In this document: positions 48,118 through 57,201 of the stretch, piece after piece
Layout of the letters: each line of letters opens with the position of its first letter
How positions within the stretch are numbered: position 1 is the first letter of the stretch
Assembly (NCBI RefSeq): GCF_001028665.1
Contig: NZ_CP011503.1
Span: 3,348,001-3,412,000 of the forward strand
Reading direction: 5' to 3'
Origin: Burkholderia pyrrocinia
Lineage (GTDB): Bacteria; Pseudomonadota; Gammaproteobacteria; Burkholderiales; Burkholderiaceae
DNA: 64,000 nucleotides
Made by a program: the position numbers and the translations under genes
Notes under the pieces: model-generated
What the model saw: only the letters and a program-made list of their open reading frames with translations
What the model was told of the DNA's origin: nothing
Databases searched by the model: none

Positions 48118-48579
48118 GTGTCTGTCGAAGTTGACCGTCAAGTTCCCGATTTCACCGCGCCGGCCACGGGCGGCGACATTTCGCTGTCCGACCTGAAGGG
48201 CAAGAAGCTCGTGCTGTACTTCTATCCGAAGGACAACACGCCGGGCTGCACGACCGAAGGGCTGCAGTTCCGCGATCTCTATCCGAAGTTCAAGAAAGCC
48301 GGTGCGGAAGTCATCGGCGTGTCGCGCGACAGCCTGCGCTCGCATGACAATTTCAAGGCAAAGCTCGAACTGCCGTTCCCGCTGATCTCCGATGCCGACG
48401 AAGCGCTGTGCGCGCTGTTCGATGTCATCAAGATGAAGAAAATGTATGGCAAGGAAGTGCGCGGAATCGAGCGCTCGACGTTCCTGATCGACGCTGACGG
48501 CGTGCTCCGTCAGGCATGGCGCGGCATCAAGGTACCGGGTCATGTCGACGACGTGCTAAGTGCTGTACAAGCGCTTTGA
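48118..48579 (+). CDS. bcp: Thioredoxin-dependent thiol peroxidase (BCP/PrxQ)
   Basis: Peroxiredoxin reducing H2O2 and alkyl hydroperoxides with thioredoxin. The 153-residue protein has the peroxidatic Cys44 in NTPGCTTEG. The resolving cysteine five residues later in E. coli BCP is absent; Cys98 (EALCALF) is the candidate resolving residue, as in the second PrxQ type. Starts at GTG after AGGAGAAACAC. A sigma-70 promoter for a downstream RNA lies within its last codons. Confidence 0.95.
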   Translation: MSVEVDRQVPDFTAPATGGDISLSDLKGKKLVLYFYPKDNTPGCTTEGLQFRDLYPKFKKAGAEVIGVSRDSLRSHDNFKAKLELPFPLISDADEALCALFDVIKMKKMYGKEVRGIERSTFLIDADGVLRQAWRGIKVPGHVDDVLSAVQAL

Positions 48580-48592
48580 GGCGCGTTATATT
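48564..48592 (+). promoter_or_regulatory. Sigma-70 promoter at the end of bcp
   Basis: -35 TGTACA (48564-48569), 17-bp spacer, -10 TATATT (48587-48592). The -35 overlaps the last bcp codons. Transcription would start near 48599. Confidence 0.7.
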
Positions 48593-48598
48593 GGGCCG

Positions 48599-48732
48599 CA
48601 ATGAATGCCAGTTCGCCCCATATTTCTCGTAGCTGCGCCGGTGCTCGATGCGACGCTTCCCGGCACCTGACGCGCATCACGACGGTATCAGCCGAGCCGC
48701 ATGTCCCTGTCGACGGGGCAGCGGCTTTTTTT
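48599..48732 (+). ncRNA. Candidate small RNA between bcp and phoH
   Basis: A sigma-70-like promoter and an intrinsic terminator frame about 134 nt that do not look protein-coding. Internally, GGTGC and GCACC can form one stem-loop, and the terminator stem makes a second. I do not recognise it as a known RNA family. It could instead be a leader or attenuator for the phoH gene 180 bp further on. An in-frame ORF from 48601 would read through the terminator and looks spurious. Confidence 0.5.
48695..48732 (+). terminator. Intrinsic terminator of the candidate small RNA
   Basis: AGCCGC (48695-48700) pairs with GCGGCT (48721-48726), with an inner CCC/GGG stem, and is followed by seven T (48726-48732). 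Confidence 0.8.
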
Positions 48733-48911
48733 ATGGATTGCGCGCCGGCCCTCGGTCCGGCCCTCACCCCGTCAAGGAGCTGATCGACACTTAGGCGAAC
48801 CGGCTAGACGAACTTCCTGTGCGCCACCGCGCGCAAACTGCATGCGTCTACGTCACGCAGGATGCGATCAGCGGCGCACGCCTTGCGACACGATTCCTCC
48901 CGAGGGACACC
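48733..48911. other. Leader region before phoH
   Basis: About 180 bp after the candidate small RNA terminator, containing a GCCGGCCCTCGGTCCGGCCC inverted repeat near 48746-48770. I see no gene and no clear promoter. Confidence 0.5.
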
Positions 48912-50714
48912 ATGCCTTTGCCTACTCCCCCCAGCAAGCTCGGCAGCCTGCTGCCGCCCGACGAATACAAGGCGAAAGCGCGGCCCGCGAAAGCCGCGAA
49001 GAAATCCGCCGAAGGGGACGCATCCACAGCCGGTGACTATGGTCCGGCCAGCGTGGCCCAACCGATGATCGAAGCCGCGAACACGGCCGCGCCGCTGCGC
49101 GCCGTCGCGTCTTCGGCGCAAGAAACCGCGAGCGCACCCGCACGCGGCCGCAAAAGCAAACAGACGGCTGCCCTGTTGCAGCCGATGCCGGCCCACGCCG
49201 AACCCGCGGCGCCCGTCGTCGCGCGCAACGACAAGCCGGCCGCCGACAAACCGGCCGCGGCTCCCGCGCGCGATGCCGGCGCAGCGACGAAGTCGCGCAG
49301 CCGCAAGCCCGCCGAAGCCGAACTGCAGAAACTGTTCGTGCTCGACACCAACGTGCTGATGCACGACCCGAGCAGCCTCTTCCGCTTCGAGGAACACGAC
49401 GTCTATCTGCCGATGATGACGCTCGAGGAACTCGACAACCACAAGAAGGGGATGTCCGAAGTCGCGCGCAACGCACGCCAGGTCAGCCGCACGCTCGACG
49501 CGCTCGTCGCCGATGGCGGCCCGATCTCGGCCGGCATCCCGCTGTCGCGCCTCGGCAGCCGCGAGGCGCTCGGCCGCCTGTACTTCCAGACGAAGCTCGC
49601 CGACATCGCGCCCGTCGAAGGCTTGCCCGCAGGCAAGGCCGACAACCAGATCCTCGGCGTCGTGCGCGCGCTGCAGCGCGACCGGCCCGACCGCCTGGTC
49701 GTGCTGGTGTCGAAAGACATCAACATGCGGATCAAGGCGCACGCGCTCGGCCTGCCCGCGGAAGACTACTTCAACGACCAGGTGCTCGAGGACTCGGATC
49801 TCCTGTACAACGGCGTGCGCGAACTGCCGCAGGACTTCTGGACCAAGCACGCGAAGGGCATGGAGAGCTGGCAGGACACGAAGACGGGCACCACGTACTA
49901 CCGCGTGACGGGCCCGCTCGTCGCGTCGATGCTCGTCAACGAGTTCGTCTATCTCGAGCCGCAGAACGGCGAGCCGACGTTCCACGCGATCGTCCGCGAG
50001 CTGAACGGCAAGACGGCGCTGCTGCAGACGCTGCGCGACTACAGCCACCACAAGAACAACGTGTGGGGCATCACCGCGCGCAACCGCGAGCAGAACTTCG
50101 CGCTGAACCTGCTGATGAACCCCGAGATCGACTTCGTCACGCTGCTCGGCCAGGCCGGCACCGGCAAGACGCTGGTCGCGCTCGCGGCCGGCCTCGCGCA
50201 GGTGCTCGACGACAAGCGCTACAACGAGATCATCGTGACGCGCGCGACCGTGCCCGTCGGCGAGGACATCGGTTTCCTGCCCGGCACCGAGGAAGAGAAG
50301 ATGCAGCCGTGGATGGGCGCATTCGACGACAACCTCGAAGTGCTGCAGAAGACCGACGACGCTGCCGGCGAATGGGGCCGTGCCGCGACGCAGGAACTGA
50401 TCCGCTCGCGCCTGAAGGTGAAGAGCATGAACTTCATGCGCGGCCGCACGTTCGTCGACAAGTACCTGATCATCGACGAGGCGCAGAACCTGACGCCGAA
50501 GCAGATGAAGACGCTCGTCACGCGCGCGGGCCCCGGCACGAAGATCGTGTGCCTCGGCAACATCGCGCAGATCGACACGCCTTACCTGACCGAAGGCAGC
50601 TCGGGCCTGACCTACGTCGTCGACCGCTTCAAGGGCTGGGGCCACAGCGGCCACGTGACGCTTGCGCGCGGCGAACGCTCGCGACTCGCCGACTACGCGT
50701 CGGACATCCTGTAA
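48912..50714 (+). CDS. PIN-PhoH family ATPase
   Basis: A PIN ribonuclease-like domain joined to a PhoH-type (RNA helicase-like) ATPase; such fusions are thought to act on RNA, but the substrate is unknown. The 600-residue protein has a disordered Ala/Lys-rich N-terminus (about 1-135), the PIN domain from LFVLDTNVLMHDPSS (about 140-275) and PhoH with Walker A LLGQAGTGKTLV near 412 and Walker B YLIIDEAQNLTP. ATG at 48912 was chosen; an in-frame start at 48819 adds unrelated residues. A strong terminator follows. Confidence 0.9.
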   Translation: MPLPTPPSKLGSLLPPDEYKAKARPAKAAKKSAEGDASTAGDYGPASVAQPMIEAANTAAPLRAVASSAQETASAPARGRKSKQTAALLQPMPAHAEPAAPVVARNDKPAADKPAAAPARDAGAATKSRSRKPAEAELQKLFVLDTNVLMHDPSSLFRFEEHDVYLPMMTLEELDNHKKGMSEVARNARQVSRTLDALVADGGPISAGIPLSRLGSREALGRLYFQTKLADIAPVEGLPAGKADNQILGVVRALQRDRPDRLVVLVSKDINMRIKAHALGLPAEDYFNDQVLEDSDLLYNGVRELPQDFWTKHAKGMESWQDTKTGTTYYRVTGPLVASMLVNEFVYLEPQNGEPTFHAIVRELNGKTALLQTLRDYSHHKNNVWGITARNREQNFALNLLMNPEIDFVTLLGQAGTGKTLVALAAGLAQVLDDKRYNEIIVTRATVPVGEDIGFLPGTEEEKMQPWMGAFDDNLEVLQKTDDAAGEWGRAATQELIRSRLKVKSMNFMRGRTFVDKYLIIDEAQNLTPKQMKTLVTRAGPGTKIVCLGNIAQIDTPYLTEGSSGLTYVVDRFKGWGHSGHVTLARGERSRLADYASDIL

Positions 50715-50753
50715 CGCGGCAGGCCGGCCCGCCGGCCGGCTTTCGACGCATCG

Positions 50754-50786
50754 CGGCGCTCCGTTTCCGGAGCGCCGTTTTTATTT
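50754..50786 (+). terminator. Intrinsic terminator of phoH
   Basis: Stem CGGCGCTCCG with CGGAGCGCCG around a TTTC loop, followed by TTTTTATTT. Confidence 0.93.
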
Positions 50787-50951
50787 GGGGTCGAAAACGC
50801 AGGTAACGCATCGTCACGCAACAGCCCCACTTACGCGCGAAACTTCAAGTAAATTCTCAGGAATGGTTGCTTAAGCCCCGCCGGAGCGTCTACCATCGGG
50901 TCTGTCTGTTGTCATACGATTCGCGAGCGCGCCGCGCTCGCCCGCCTTGCC

Positions 50952-52040
50952 ATGCTTCGAATCTGGGTTCCCGTCACCGTCGTTTCGCTGCTTGCGGCCT
51001 GCTCCAGCGTGCCGCCGCAGTCGGCATCGCGCGAGCCGGGAATGAGGATCACAACGCCGCGCGCGTTCCCCGCTCCCGCCAATTTCCCGAAATTCGTCGA
51101 TCACAGCGTCGGCCAGGAAGAAATCTCGATCCAGGCAATGAGCCTCGTCGGCGTCCCGTATCGCTGGGGCGGCAACACGCCGACGAGCGGCTTCGACTGC
51201 AGCGGGCTCGTGCGCTACGTGATCGGCCGCGCGGCCGACGTGAACCTGCCGCGCACGACCGCTGACATGAGCGGCCGCGGCGTGTCGATCGAGCCCGACC
51301 AGATCGCGCCGGGCGACCTGATCTTCTTCAATACGACCGGACGGCCGCATTCGCACGTCGGCATCTACGTCGGCAAGCTGCGCTTCGTCAACGCACCGTC
51401 GACAGGCGGCACCGTGCGGCTCGACTACCTGACGAACCCGTACTGGGCCAAGCGTTTCGACGGCATTCGCCGCGTCGCGCCGCCGCGCGCGACGCCGACG
51501 CCGTTCGATGCGCCGACCTACGAAGCGAAGCGCGACGAGCCGCGCAACCCGCCGGTGGTTGCGCCCGCCCCTGTCATGACTGCCGCCGCGCCGCGGCAGC
51601 CTGCCTATGCTTCGTCGCAAGCCGGCGCGTCACCGGCACCCGCTCCGATCATGCCGGCCACGCAGGCCGTGACGACCGCCGCAGTGGCGCCCGCAGTCGC
51701 GCCCGCCGATCCGTACGAACCGCCGCCGCCGCGCGTGCAGGCAGCCCGGCAACAGGCAACGTCGGCGAATGGCGATGGCGGCCTGAGCGCGATGACGGCG
51801 AATGCAGCGCCGGCCGGCCCGGCAGAAGTCGGCACGCAGATTCCGACGACGGCACTGACGGCTGCCCAGGCGGCCGCATTCGATGCGGAACCGCCGCCCG
51901 CAGCGGCCGCGACGTCGCCGCGCAGCACCGAGCCCGCGGCCGTGCAGGTGCTGCGTGCGTCGACGCAATCCGCGCCCGTCAGCCCGCGCACCGGCACCGC
52001 AGACGATCCGATTGCCCGGTTCGCGAACGGGAGCTACTAG
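50952..52040 (+). CDS. NlpC/P60 (C40) family lipoprotein peptidase
   Basis: Predicted cell-wall peptidase. The 362-residue protein has a lipoprotein signal ending LLAACSS (Cys17), an NlpC/P60 domain (about 52-165) with the catalytic Cys83 in FDCSGLV and His135 in HSHVGIYV, and a long Ala/Pro/Thr-rich C-terminal tail (about 180-362) that is low complexity. Other E. coli-type Spr/NlpC enzymes lack such a tail. It is bounded by terminators on both sides and looks monocistronic. Confidence 0.88.
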   Translation: MLRIWVPVTVVSLLAACSSVPPQSASREPGMRITTPRAFPAPANFPKFVDHSVGQEEISIQAMSLVGVPYRWGGNTPTSGFDCSGLVRYVIGRAADVNLPRTTADMSGRGVSIEPDQIAPGDLIFFNTTGRPHSHVGIYVGKLRFVNAPSTGGTVRLDYLTNPYWAKRFDGIRRVAPPRATPTPFDAPTYEAKRDEPRNPPVVAPAPVMTAAAPRQPAYASSQAGASPAPAPIMPATQAVTTAAVAPAVAPADPYEPPPPRVQAARQQATSANGDGGLSAMTANAAPAGPAEVGTQIPTTALTAAQAAAFDAEPPPAAAATSPRSTEPAAVQVLRASTQSAPVSPRTGTADDPIARFANGSY

Positions 52041-52123
52041 CCCGTTGCTCACACCCCGACGGCAACCTCGGCGGCATCCGCCGCAGCCCCGCCGTTCGTC
52101 GCAAACTTCCTTGCCCCCAAAGA

Positions 52124-52158
52124 AAATGCGCCGCAGCCTTTCGGCTTGCGGCGCATTT
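52124..52158. terminator. Hairpin between the NlpC/P60 gene and pit
   Basis: Perfect stem AAATGCGCCGCA with TGCGGCGCATTT. The T- and A-tracts outside the stem are short. It lies between converging genes and could end both. Confidence 0.7.
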
Positions 52159-52183
52159 CATGTCGATCCGGCAGCGTTGGCGA

Positions 52184-53194
52184 TCAGAAGATCCGGTGTC
52201 CGAGCCACCATCCGCCGGCCGCGATCAGCGCGGATGCCGGAATCGTCAGCACCCACGCCCACACGATGTTGCCGGCAACGCCCCAGCGCACGGCCGACAG
52301 CTTCTGCGTCGCGCCGACGCCGACGATCGCGCCGGTGATCGTATGCGTGGTCGAGACGGGGATGCCGAGGAACGACGCGATGAACAGCGTGATCGCGCCG
52401 CCGCTTTCGGCACAGAAACCGCCGACCGGCTTGAGCTTCGTGATCTTCTGGCCCATCGTGCGCACGATGCGCCAGCCGCCGAACAGCGTGCCGAGGCCCA
52501 TCGACAGGTAGCACGCGCCGATCACCCACGCGGGCGGCGCATCGGACGTCGCCGACGCATAGCCCGACGCGATCAGCAGCATCCAGATGATGCCGATCGT
52601 CTTCTGCGCGTCATTGCCGCCGTGGCCGAGGCTGTACAGGCCGGCCGACAGCAGCTGGAGCCGCCGGAACCGCCGGTCGACCTTGCTGGGCGCGGTACGG
52701 AAATACAGCCACGACACGCCGAGCATGAACAGCGAACCGAGGATGAAGCCGAGCAGCGGCGAAATGAAGATGAACGCGACGGTCTTCATCAGCCCGTCGA
52801 TATTCAGCGAGCTCCAGCCCGATTTCGCGAGTGCCGAGCCGACGAGTCCGCCGATCAGCGCGTGCGACGAGCTCGACGGGATCCCGTAGTACCACGTGAT
52901 CACGTTCCAGCCGATCGCACCGACCAGCGCGCCGAACACGACATAGTGGTCGACGATCTCGGGATCGATCGTGCCTCTACCGACGGTCTGCGCGACTTTC
53001 AGGTGGAAGATGAAATACGCGATGACGTTGAACGCCGCCGCGAACACCACGGCCTGCTGGGGTTTCAGCACCCCGGTGGACACGACGGTGGCGATCGAGT
53101 TCGCCGCGTCGTGGAAGCCGTTCATGAAGTCGAATACGAGCGCGACGAGCACCAGCGTCGCGACCATCCATAGGGCGAGTTGTATCGAATGCAT
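52184..53194 (-). CDS. pit: PiT family inorganic phosphate transporter
   Basis: Low-affinity metal-phosphate/proton symporter. The 336-residue protein has about ten hydrophobic helices and both PHO4 signature repeats: FDFMNGFHDAANSIATVVSTGVL near the start and SLGHGGNDAQKTIGIIWML in the second half; GIPVSTTHTITGAIVG is also typical. It lies 10 bp downstream of a DUF47 gene, its usual partner. Confidence 0.95.
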   Translation of the reverse strand: MHSIQLALWMVATLVLVALVFDFMNGFHDAANSIATVVSTGVLKPQQAVVFAAAFNVIAYFIFHLKVAQTVGRGTIDPEIVDHYVVFGALVGAIGWNVITWYYGIPSSSSHALIGGLVGSALAKSGWSSLNIDGLMKTVAFIFISPLLGFILGSLFMLGVSWLYFRTAPSKVDRRFRRLQLLSAGLYSLGHGGNDAQKTIGIIWMLLIASGYASATSDAPPAWVIGACYLSMGLGTLFGGWRIVRTMGQKITKLKPVGGFCAESGGAITLFIASFLGIPVSTTHTITGAIVGVGATQKLSAVRWGVAGNIVWAWVLTIPASALIAAGGWWLGHRIF

Positions 53195-53204
53195 CGTGGT
53201 CCGC

Positions 53205-53831
53205 TCAGGCGTTTTCCAGCACGATGCCTTCGATGATGTTCGCGACGTCCTCGCACTTGTCGGTGATCTCTTCGAGCAGCTCGTAGATCGCCTTCAGCTT
53301 GATGAGCGTCTTCACGTCGTCTTCTTCGCGAAACAGCTTCGACATCGCGGCGCGCAGCACGCGATCGGCCTCCGACTCCCAGCGGTCGATCTCCTCGCAC
53401 TGCTTGAGGATCTGCGCCGACTGCTTCATGTCCGACAGCATCGCGACAGCCTGCTGCACGTGCTGGGCCGACTGCGTGACGATGTGCGCGAGCTGGCTCG
53501 CCTCGGACGTGACGGATTGCACGTCGTACAGCGACACGGCCGTCGCGACGTCTTCCATCAGGTCGAGGATGTCGTCCATCGTCGTGATCAGCTTGTGGAT
53601 CTCGTCGCGATCGAGCGGCGTGATGAAAGTCTTGTGCAGCAGATCGATCGCTTCGTGCGTGAGCTTGTCGGCGGCCTTCTCGGCGGTTTGCACGTTTTGC
53701 TTGTGAATCTCGGCGTCGGCGAGATTGTCGATCAGCAGTTCGAGCTCGCGGCCACCGGAAACGATGTACTTCGCGTGCGCATTGAAGAGTTCAAAGAACT
53801 TGCCCTCGGTGGGCATGAATCGACCGAACAT
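53205..53831 (-). CDS. DUF47 (PhoU-like) protein
   Basis: Helical PhoU-like protein that is paired with PiT transporters and is thought to modulate phosphate uptake. The 208 residues form a long helical bundle with FFELFNAHAKYIVSGGREL, TPLDRDEIHKLITTMDDILDLMEDV and LKAIYELLEEITDKCEDVAN. Co-transcribed with pit. Confidence 0.92.
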   Translation of the reverse strand: MFGRFMPTEGKFFELFNAHAKYIVSGGRELELLIDNLADAEIHKQNVQTAEKAADKLTHEAIDLLHKTFITPLDRDEIHKLITTMDDILDLMEDVATAVSLYDVQSVTSEASQLAHIVTQSAQHVQQAVAMLSDMKQSAQILKQCEEIDRWESEADRVLRAAMSKLFREEDDVKTLIKLKAIYELLEEITDKCEDVANIIEGIVLENA

Positions 53832-53969
53832 GGGATTCCTGAGAGATTGTCAAACTACTGTCACGAAAACGGGCGACATTGTACCGTTTTCGGTCGCGCC
53901 GCGACGCGCGCACATGCGCGCGCCGGGATTGGATACAACGCTTGGCGATTTAGGGCTTTACATCCGGCG

Positions 53970-55352
53970 TTACTCGCCGTAGAACGTCTGCGCCCCTGCA
54001 AAATTATCGAACTTCGTGTATTGACCCAGGAACGTGAGTCGAACGGGGCCGATCGGACCGTTACGCTGCTTGCCGATGATGATTTCGGCCGTGCCCTTGT
54101 CCGGGCTGTCAGGGTTGTAGACTTCGTCGCGGTAGATGAACAGGATCACGTCCGCATCCTGTTCGATTGCGCCCGATTCACGCAAATCGGACATCACCGG
54201 GCGCTTGTTCGGACGCTGTTCGAGGCCGCGGTTCAGCTGCGACAGCGCGATCACCGGCACGTCCAGTTCCTTCGCGAGGCTCTTCAGCGATCGCGAGATT
54301 TCCGAGATTTCGGTCGCGCGGTTCTCGCCCTGCGACGAACCCGACATCAGCTGCAGGTAGTCGACGATGATCAGGCCGAGCTTGCCGCATTGACGCGCAA
54401 GACGCCGCGCGCGCGAGCGCAATTCCATCGGGTTCAGGCCGCCCGTCTCGTCGATGAAGAGCTGCGCCTCGCTCATCTTCTGCACAGCGTGCGTCAGCTT
54501 CGGCCAATCCTCGTCCGTCAGGCGGCCCGTACGCATCCGGTGCTGGTCGAGCCGGCCGATCGAACCAAGCATACGCATCACGAGCTGGGTGCCCGGCATT
54601 TCCATCGAGAACACCGCGACCGGCAGCCCGTACTCGACCGCGACGTATTCGCCGATGTTCATCGAAAATGCGGTCTTACCCATCGACGGTCTTCCGGCCA
54701 CGATGATCAGTTCGCCGCCGTGCATCCCGGACGTCATCCGATCGAGGTCGACGAAGCCCGTCGGCGTGCCCGTGACGTCGCTCGGGTTCGCGGTGTGGTA
54801 CAGCGTGTCGATGCGCTCGACGACCTGCGTGAGCAGCGGGCCGATCTCGAGGAAGCCCTGGTTGCCGCGCGCGCCCTCTTCGGCGATCGAGAACACCTTC
54901 GACTCGGCTTCGTCGAGCAGCTGGCGGACTTCCTTGCCCTGCGGATTGAACGCGTCGGCCGAGATTTCGTCGGCGACCGACACGAGCCGGCGCAGCACCG
55001 CACGATCGCGCACGATTTCCGCATAACGACGGATGTTCGCCGCGCTCGGCGTGTTCTGCGCGAGTGCATTCAGGTACGCGAGCCCGCCGACGTCGTCGGC
55101 CTTGCCGGACGTGGTCATCGCTTCGTACACGGTCACGACGTCGGCCGGGCGCGTCGACGCGATCAGCCGGCCGATGTGCTCGTAGATGATCCGGTGGTCG
55201 TAGCGGTAGAAATCGCCCTGCGACAGGAAGTCGGCGATCCGGTCCCATGCCGCGTTGTCGAGCAACAGGCCGCCGAGCACCGACTGTTCGGCTTCGACCG
55301 AATGCGGCGGGACTTTCAGCGATTCGATTTGGGGATCTTGCGGCGCGTTCAT
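53970..55352 (-). CDS. dnaB: Replicative DNA helicase DnaB
   Basis: Hexameric 5'-3' helicase at the replication fork. The 460-residue protein has the N-terminal primase-binding domain (VLGGLLLDNAAWDRIADFL, to about 125), a linker, and the RecA-like C-terminal domain with Walker A GRPSMGKTA (near 230) and Walker B LIIVDYLQLM, ending PVRLTFLGQYTKFDN. No intein. It follows rplI on the same strand as in many proteobacteria. Confidence 0.98.
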   Translation of the reverse strand: MNAPQDPQIESLKVPPHSVEAEQSVLGGLLLDNAAWDRIADFLSQGDFYRYDHRIIYEHIGRLIASTRPADVVTVYEAMTTSGKADDVGGLAYLNALAQNTPSAANIRRYAEIVRDRAVLRRLVSVADEISADAFNPQGKEVRQLLDEAESKVFSIAEEGARGNQGFLEIGPLLTQVVERIDTLYHTANPSDVTGTPTGFVDLDRMTSGMHGGELIIVAGRPSMGKTAFSMNIGEYVAVEYGLPVAVFSMEMPGTQLVMRMLGSIGRLDQHRMRTGRLTDEDWPKLTHAVQKMSEAQLFIDETGGLNPMELRSRARRLARQCGKLGLIIVDYLQLMSGSSQGENRATEISEISRSLKSLAKELDVPVIALSQLNRGLEQRPNKRPVMSDLRESGAIEQDADVILFIYRDEVYNPDSPDKGTAEIIIGKQRNGPIGPVRLTFLGQYTKFDNFAGAQTFYGE

Positions 55353-55411
55353 GGGTTGGGATTATCGCGAATTACACAGGTCGGCGCCATACCGGCCGCC
55401 AGTGATGCGGC

Positions 55412-55449
55412 AATAAAAAAGGCAGGCCCCGGTTGCCCGGGCGCCTGCC
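55412..55449 (-). terminator. Terminator of the rpsF-priB-rpsR-rplI operon
   Basis: On the minus strand, stem GGCAGGC with GCCTGCC and a GC-rich loop, followed by TTTTTTATT, about 43 bp after the rplI stop. Confidence 0.9.
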
Positions 55450-55491
55450 CTTGTCCGGACAGCGGAGGCCGCCCGGAAAGCTTGCGTACGC

Positions 55492-55944
55492 TTACGCGTG
55501 GTCGCCGATCACGTTGACCGTGACGTCGACGACGACGTCCGTGTGCAGCGCGACCTGGACGTTGTGCTCGCCGATCATCTTCAGCGGGCCTTCCGGCATG
55601 CGAACTTGCAGCTTCTCGACTTCGAAACCTGCCTTCTTCAGCAGTTCCGCGACGTCGCCGTTCGTGACCGAGCCGAACAGACGGCCGTCAACGCCCGACT
55701 TCTGCGTGATTTCGAACGACTGGCCGTTCAGCTTCTCGCCGACTGCCTGCGATGCTGCCAGCTTTTCAGCGGCGATCTTTTCGAGTTCCGCGCGGCGGAC
55801 TTCGAATTCAGCAATCGCTTCCTTCGTTGCACGACGAGCCTTGCGGTTCGGGATCAGGAAGTTGCGAGCGTAACCGTCCTTGACCTTGACGATGTCGCCG
55901 AGGTTGCCCAGGTTGGCGACTTTTTCCAACAGAATGATTTGCAT
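55492..55944 (-). CDS. rplI: 50S ribosomal protein L9
   Basis: rRNA-binding large-subunit protein. The 150-residue sequence starts [32 protein letters not shown], the N-terminal L9 domain, followed by the long connecting helix and the C-terminal domain. Last gene of rpsF-priB-rpsR-rplI. Confidence 0.98.
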   Translation of the reverse strand: MQIILLEKVANLGNLGDIVKVKDGYARNFLIPNRKARRATKEAIAEFEVRRAELEKIAAEKLAASQAVGEKLNGQSFEITQKSGVDGRLFGSVTNGDVAELLKKAGFEVEKLQVRMPEGPLKMIGEHNVQVALHTDVVVDVTVNVIGDHA

Positions 55945-55971
55945 TCGAATTCTCCTTATTGCGTCGCCTGA

Positions 55972-56247
55972 TTACGCCTTGTGCTGATCGGTGTACGGCA
56001 TCAGCGCGAGGAAACGCGCGCGCTTGATTGCCGTGTCCAGCTGACGCTGATAGTGCGCCTTCGTACCCGTCAGACGAGCCGGCGTGATCTTGCCGTTTTC
56101 GCCGATGAAGTCCTTCAGCGTTTCCGTGTCCTTGTAGTCGATCTGCTCGACGCCGGCAGCCGTGAAACGGCAGAACTTCTTGCGCTTGAAGAGCGGGTTT
56201 TGTTGCTGACGACGCTTGTCGAATTTCTTACCAGTCGGGCGGGGCAT
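55972..56247 (-). CDS. rpsR: 30S ribosomal protein S18
   Basis: Small-subunit protein that forms a heterodimer with S6. The 91-residue sequence from the ATG at 56245-56247 is [16 protein letters not shown] at the start and contains [15 protein letters not shown] and [18 protein letters not shown] longer in-frame reading to 56388 overlaps priB and is not S18. Confidence 0.98.
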   Translation of the reverse strand: MPRPTGKKFDKRRQQQNPLFKRKKFCRFTAAGVEQIDYKDTETLKDFIGENGKITPARLTGTKAHYQRQLDTAIKRARFLALMPYTDQHKA

Positions 56248-56251
56248 GATT

Positions 56252-56551
56252 TCAGTCCTTTCCAATGTCCTGCAATGCTGTGATGTGAAACACCAAGGTT
56301 CTCGCGTTGCGGCTTTTCTTTGCCAGGAAGCCCGTGAACAGCGTTTCGACGCCCATTTCACGGCTTTCCAGCCTGCCGCTCGCCTCACCGGCCGCCACCG
56401 CCTCGATCGTCATTTCGACCTGACGGGGAATGCCTGCTTCGACGACTTCCGTGCGGTGGTGCAACGTGGCGCTTGCGATCGGAACACCTGCCGGCGTATA
56501 TCGCACCGGTGCGCGTTCGACGACGCTCGCCGTCAATTGCAACCTGTTCAC
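56252..56551 (-). CDS. priB: Primosomal replication protein PriB
   Basis: Single-strand-binding OB-fold protein that helps PriA restart forks. The 99-residue sequence starts [20 protein letters not shown] and contains [16 protein letters not shown]. It lies between rpsF and rpsR, its standard position in beta- and gammaproteobacteria. Confidence 0.95.
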   Translation of the reverse strand: MNRLQLTASVVERAPVRYTPAGVPIASATLHHRTEVVEAGIPRQVEMTIEAVAAGEASGRLESREMGVETLFTGFLAKKSRNARTLVFHITALQDIGKD

Positions 56552-56591
56552 GTGAGTGGCGCGCTCCTTGATGGCTTAATGAATGACGAAC

Positions 56592-56966
56592 TTAAGCCTG
56601 CGCTTCGGTCGGCTGAGCTGCAGCCGCCTTCTTGGCTTCTTCGCGCTGAACTTCCTTCATCATCGGCGACGGGCCGGTTTCGGCCTTCTTCATCTTGACG
56701 ATGAGGTGGCGCAGCACGGCGTCGTTGAACTTGAACGCGTGTTCGAGTTCGTCGAGCGTCGTCTGGTCGCACTCGATGTTCATGCAGACGTAGTGAGCCT
56801 TCGCGAGTTTCTCGATCATGTAGGCCAGTTGGCGACGGCCCCAGTCTTCGACACGGTGGATCTGACCGCCGTGCGACGTGATCGTGGACTTGTAACGCTC
56901 GATCATCGCGGGCACTTGCTCGCTCTGATCGGGGTGCACGATGAATACGATTTCGTAATGACGCAT
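56592..56966 (-). CDS. rpsF: 30S ribosomal protein S6
   Basis: Small-subunit protein. The 124-residue sequence starts [19 protein letters not shown] and contains [17 protein letters not shown] and [10 protein letters not shown]. The ATG at 56964-56966 follows AAGGAG; an in-frame ATG at 56993 adds nine residues without a ribosome-binding site. First gene of the operon, with a promoter and a candidate autoregulatory hairpin upstream. Confidence 0.98.
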
Positions 56967-56988
56967 TACACACTCCTTGTGGATTAAA

Positions 56989-57016
56989 GCCACCCGGGCG
57001 TCTGAACCGGTGTGGC
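56989..57016 (-). promoter_or_regulatory. Candidate S6:S18-binding hairpin in the rpsF leader
   Basis: On the minus strand, GCCAC (57012-57016) pairs with GTGGC (56989-56993) and encloses ACCGG and CCGG arms, leaving an unpaired A next to CCG. The known S6:S18 leader motif is a hairpin with a CCG-containing bulge just upstream of rpsF. Position (between promoter and ATG) and the CCG feature fit; the fold was judged by eye. Confidence 0.55.
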
Positions 57017-57032
57017 AAGTGAGAAGCCAAAG

Positions 57033-57061
57033 ATTCTAACCCGCATACGGGGCGCATGCAA
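57033..57061 (-). promoter_or_regulatory. Sigma-70 promoter of the rpsF operon
   Basis: Minus strand -35 TTGCAT (57056-57061), 17-bp spacer, -10 TAGAAT (57033-57038). It would give a leader of about 60 nt before the rpsF ATG. Confidence 0.85.
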
Positions 57062-57201
57062 GGCCAATCGACGATTCGCGGCCGGATTCAGCCGTGTTTT
57101 CAACGACTTGAAGGTCCGGGTATGCATATTCGGCCGCACTTCGGCTTTTTTGCTGTCGGGGCCGGAACACAAGCGCACCGGGCCCCCGGCCCGGCGCGCC
57201 G

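Noticed and set aside
48601..48783. A 60-codon leaderless protein in the bcp-phoH spacer
   Set aside because: It would be translated through the terminator stem and T-tract, has no family resemblance and lacks a ribosome-binding site.
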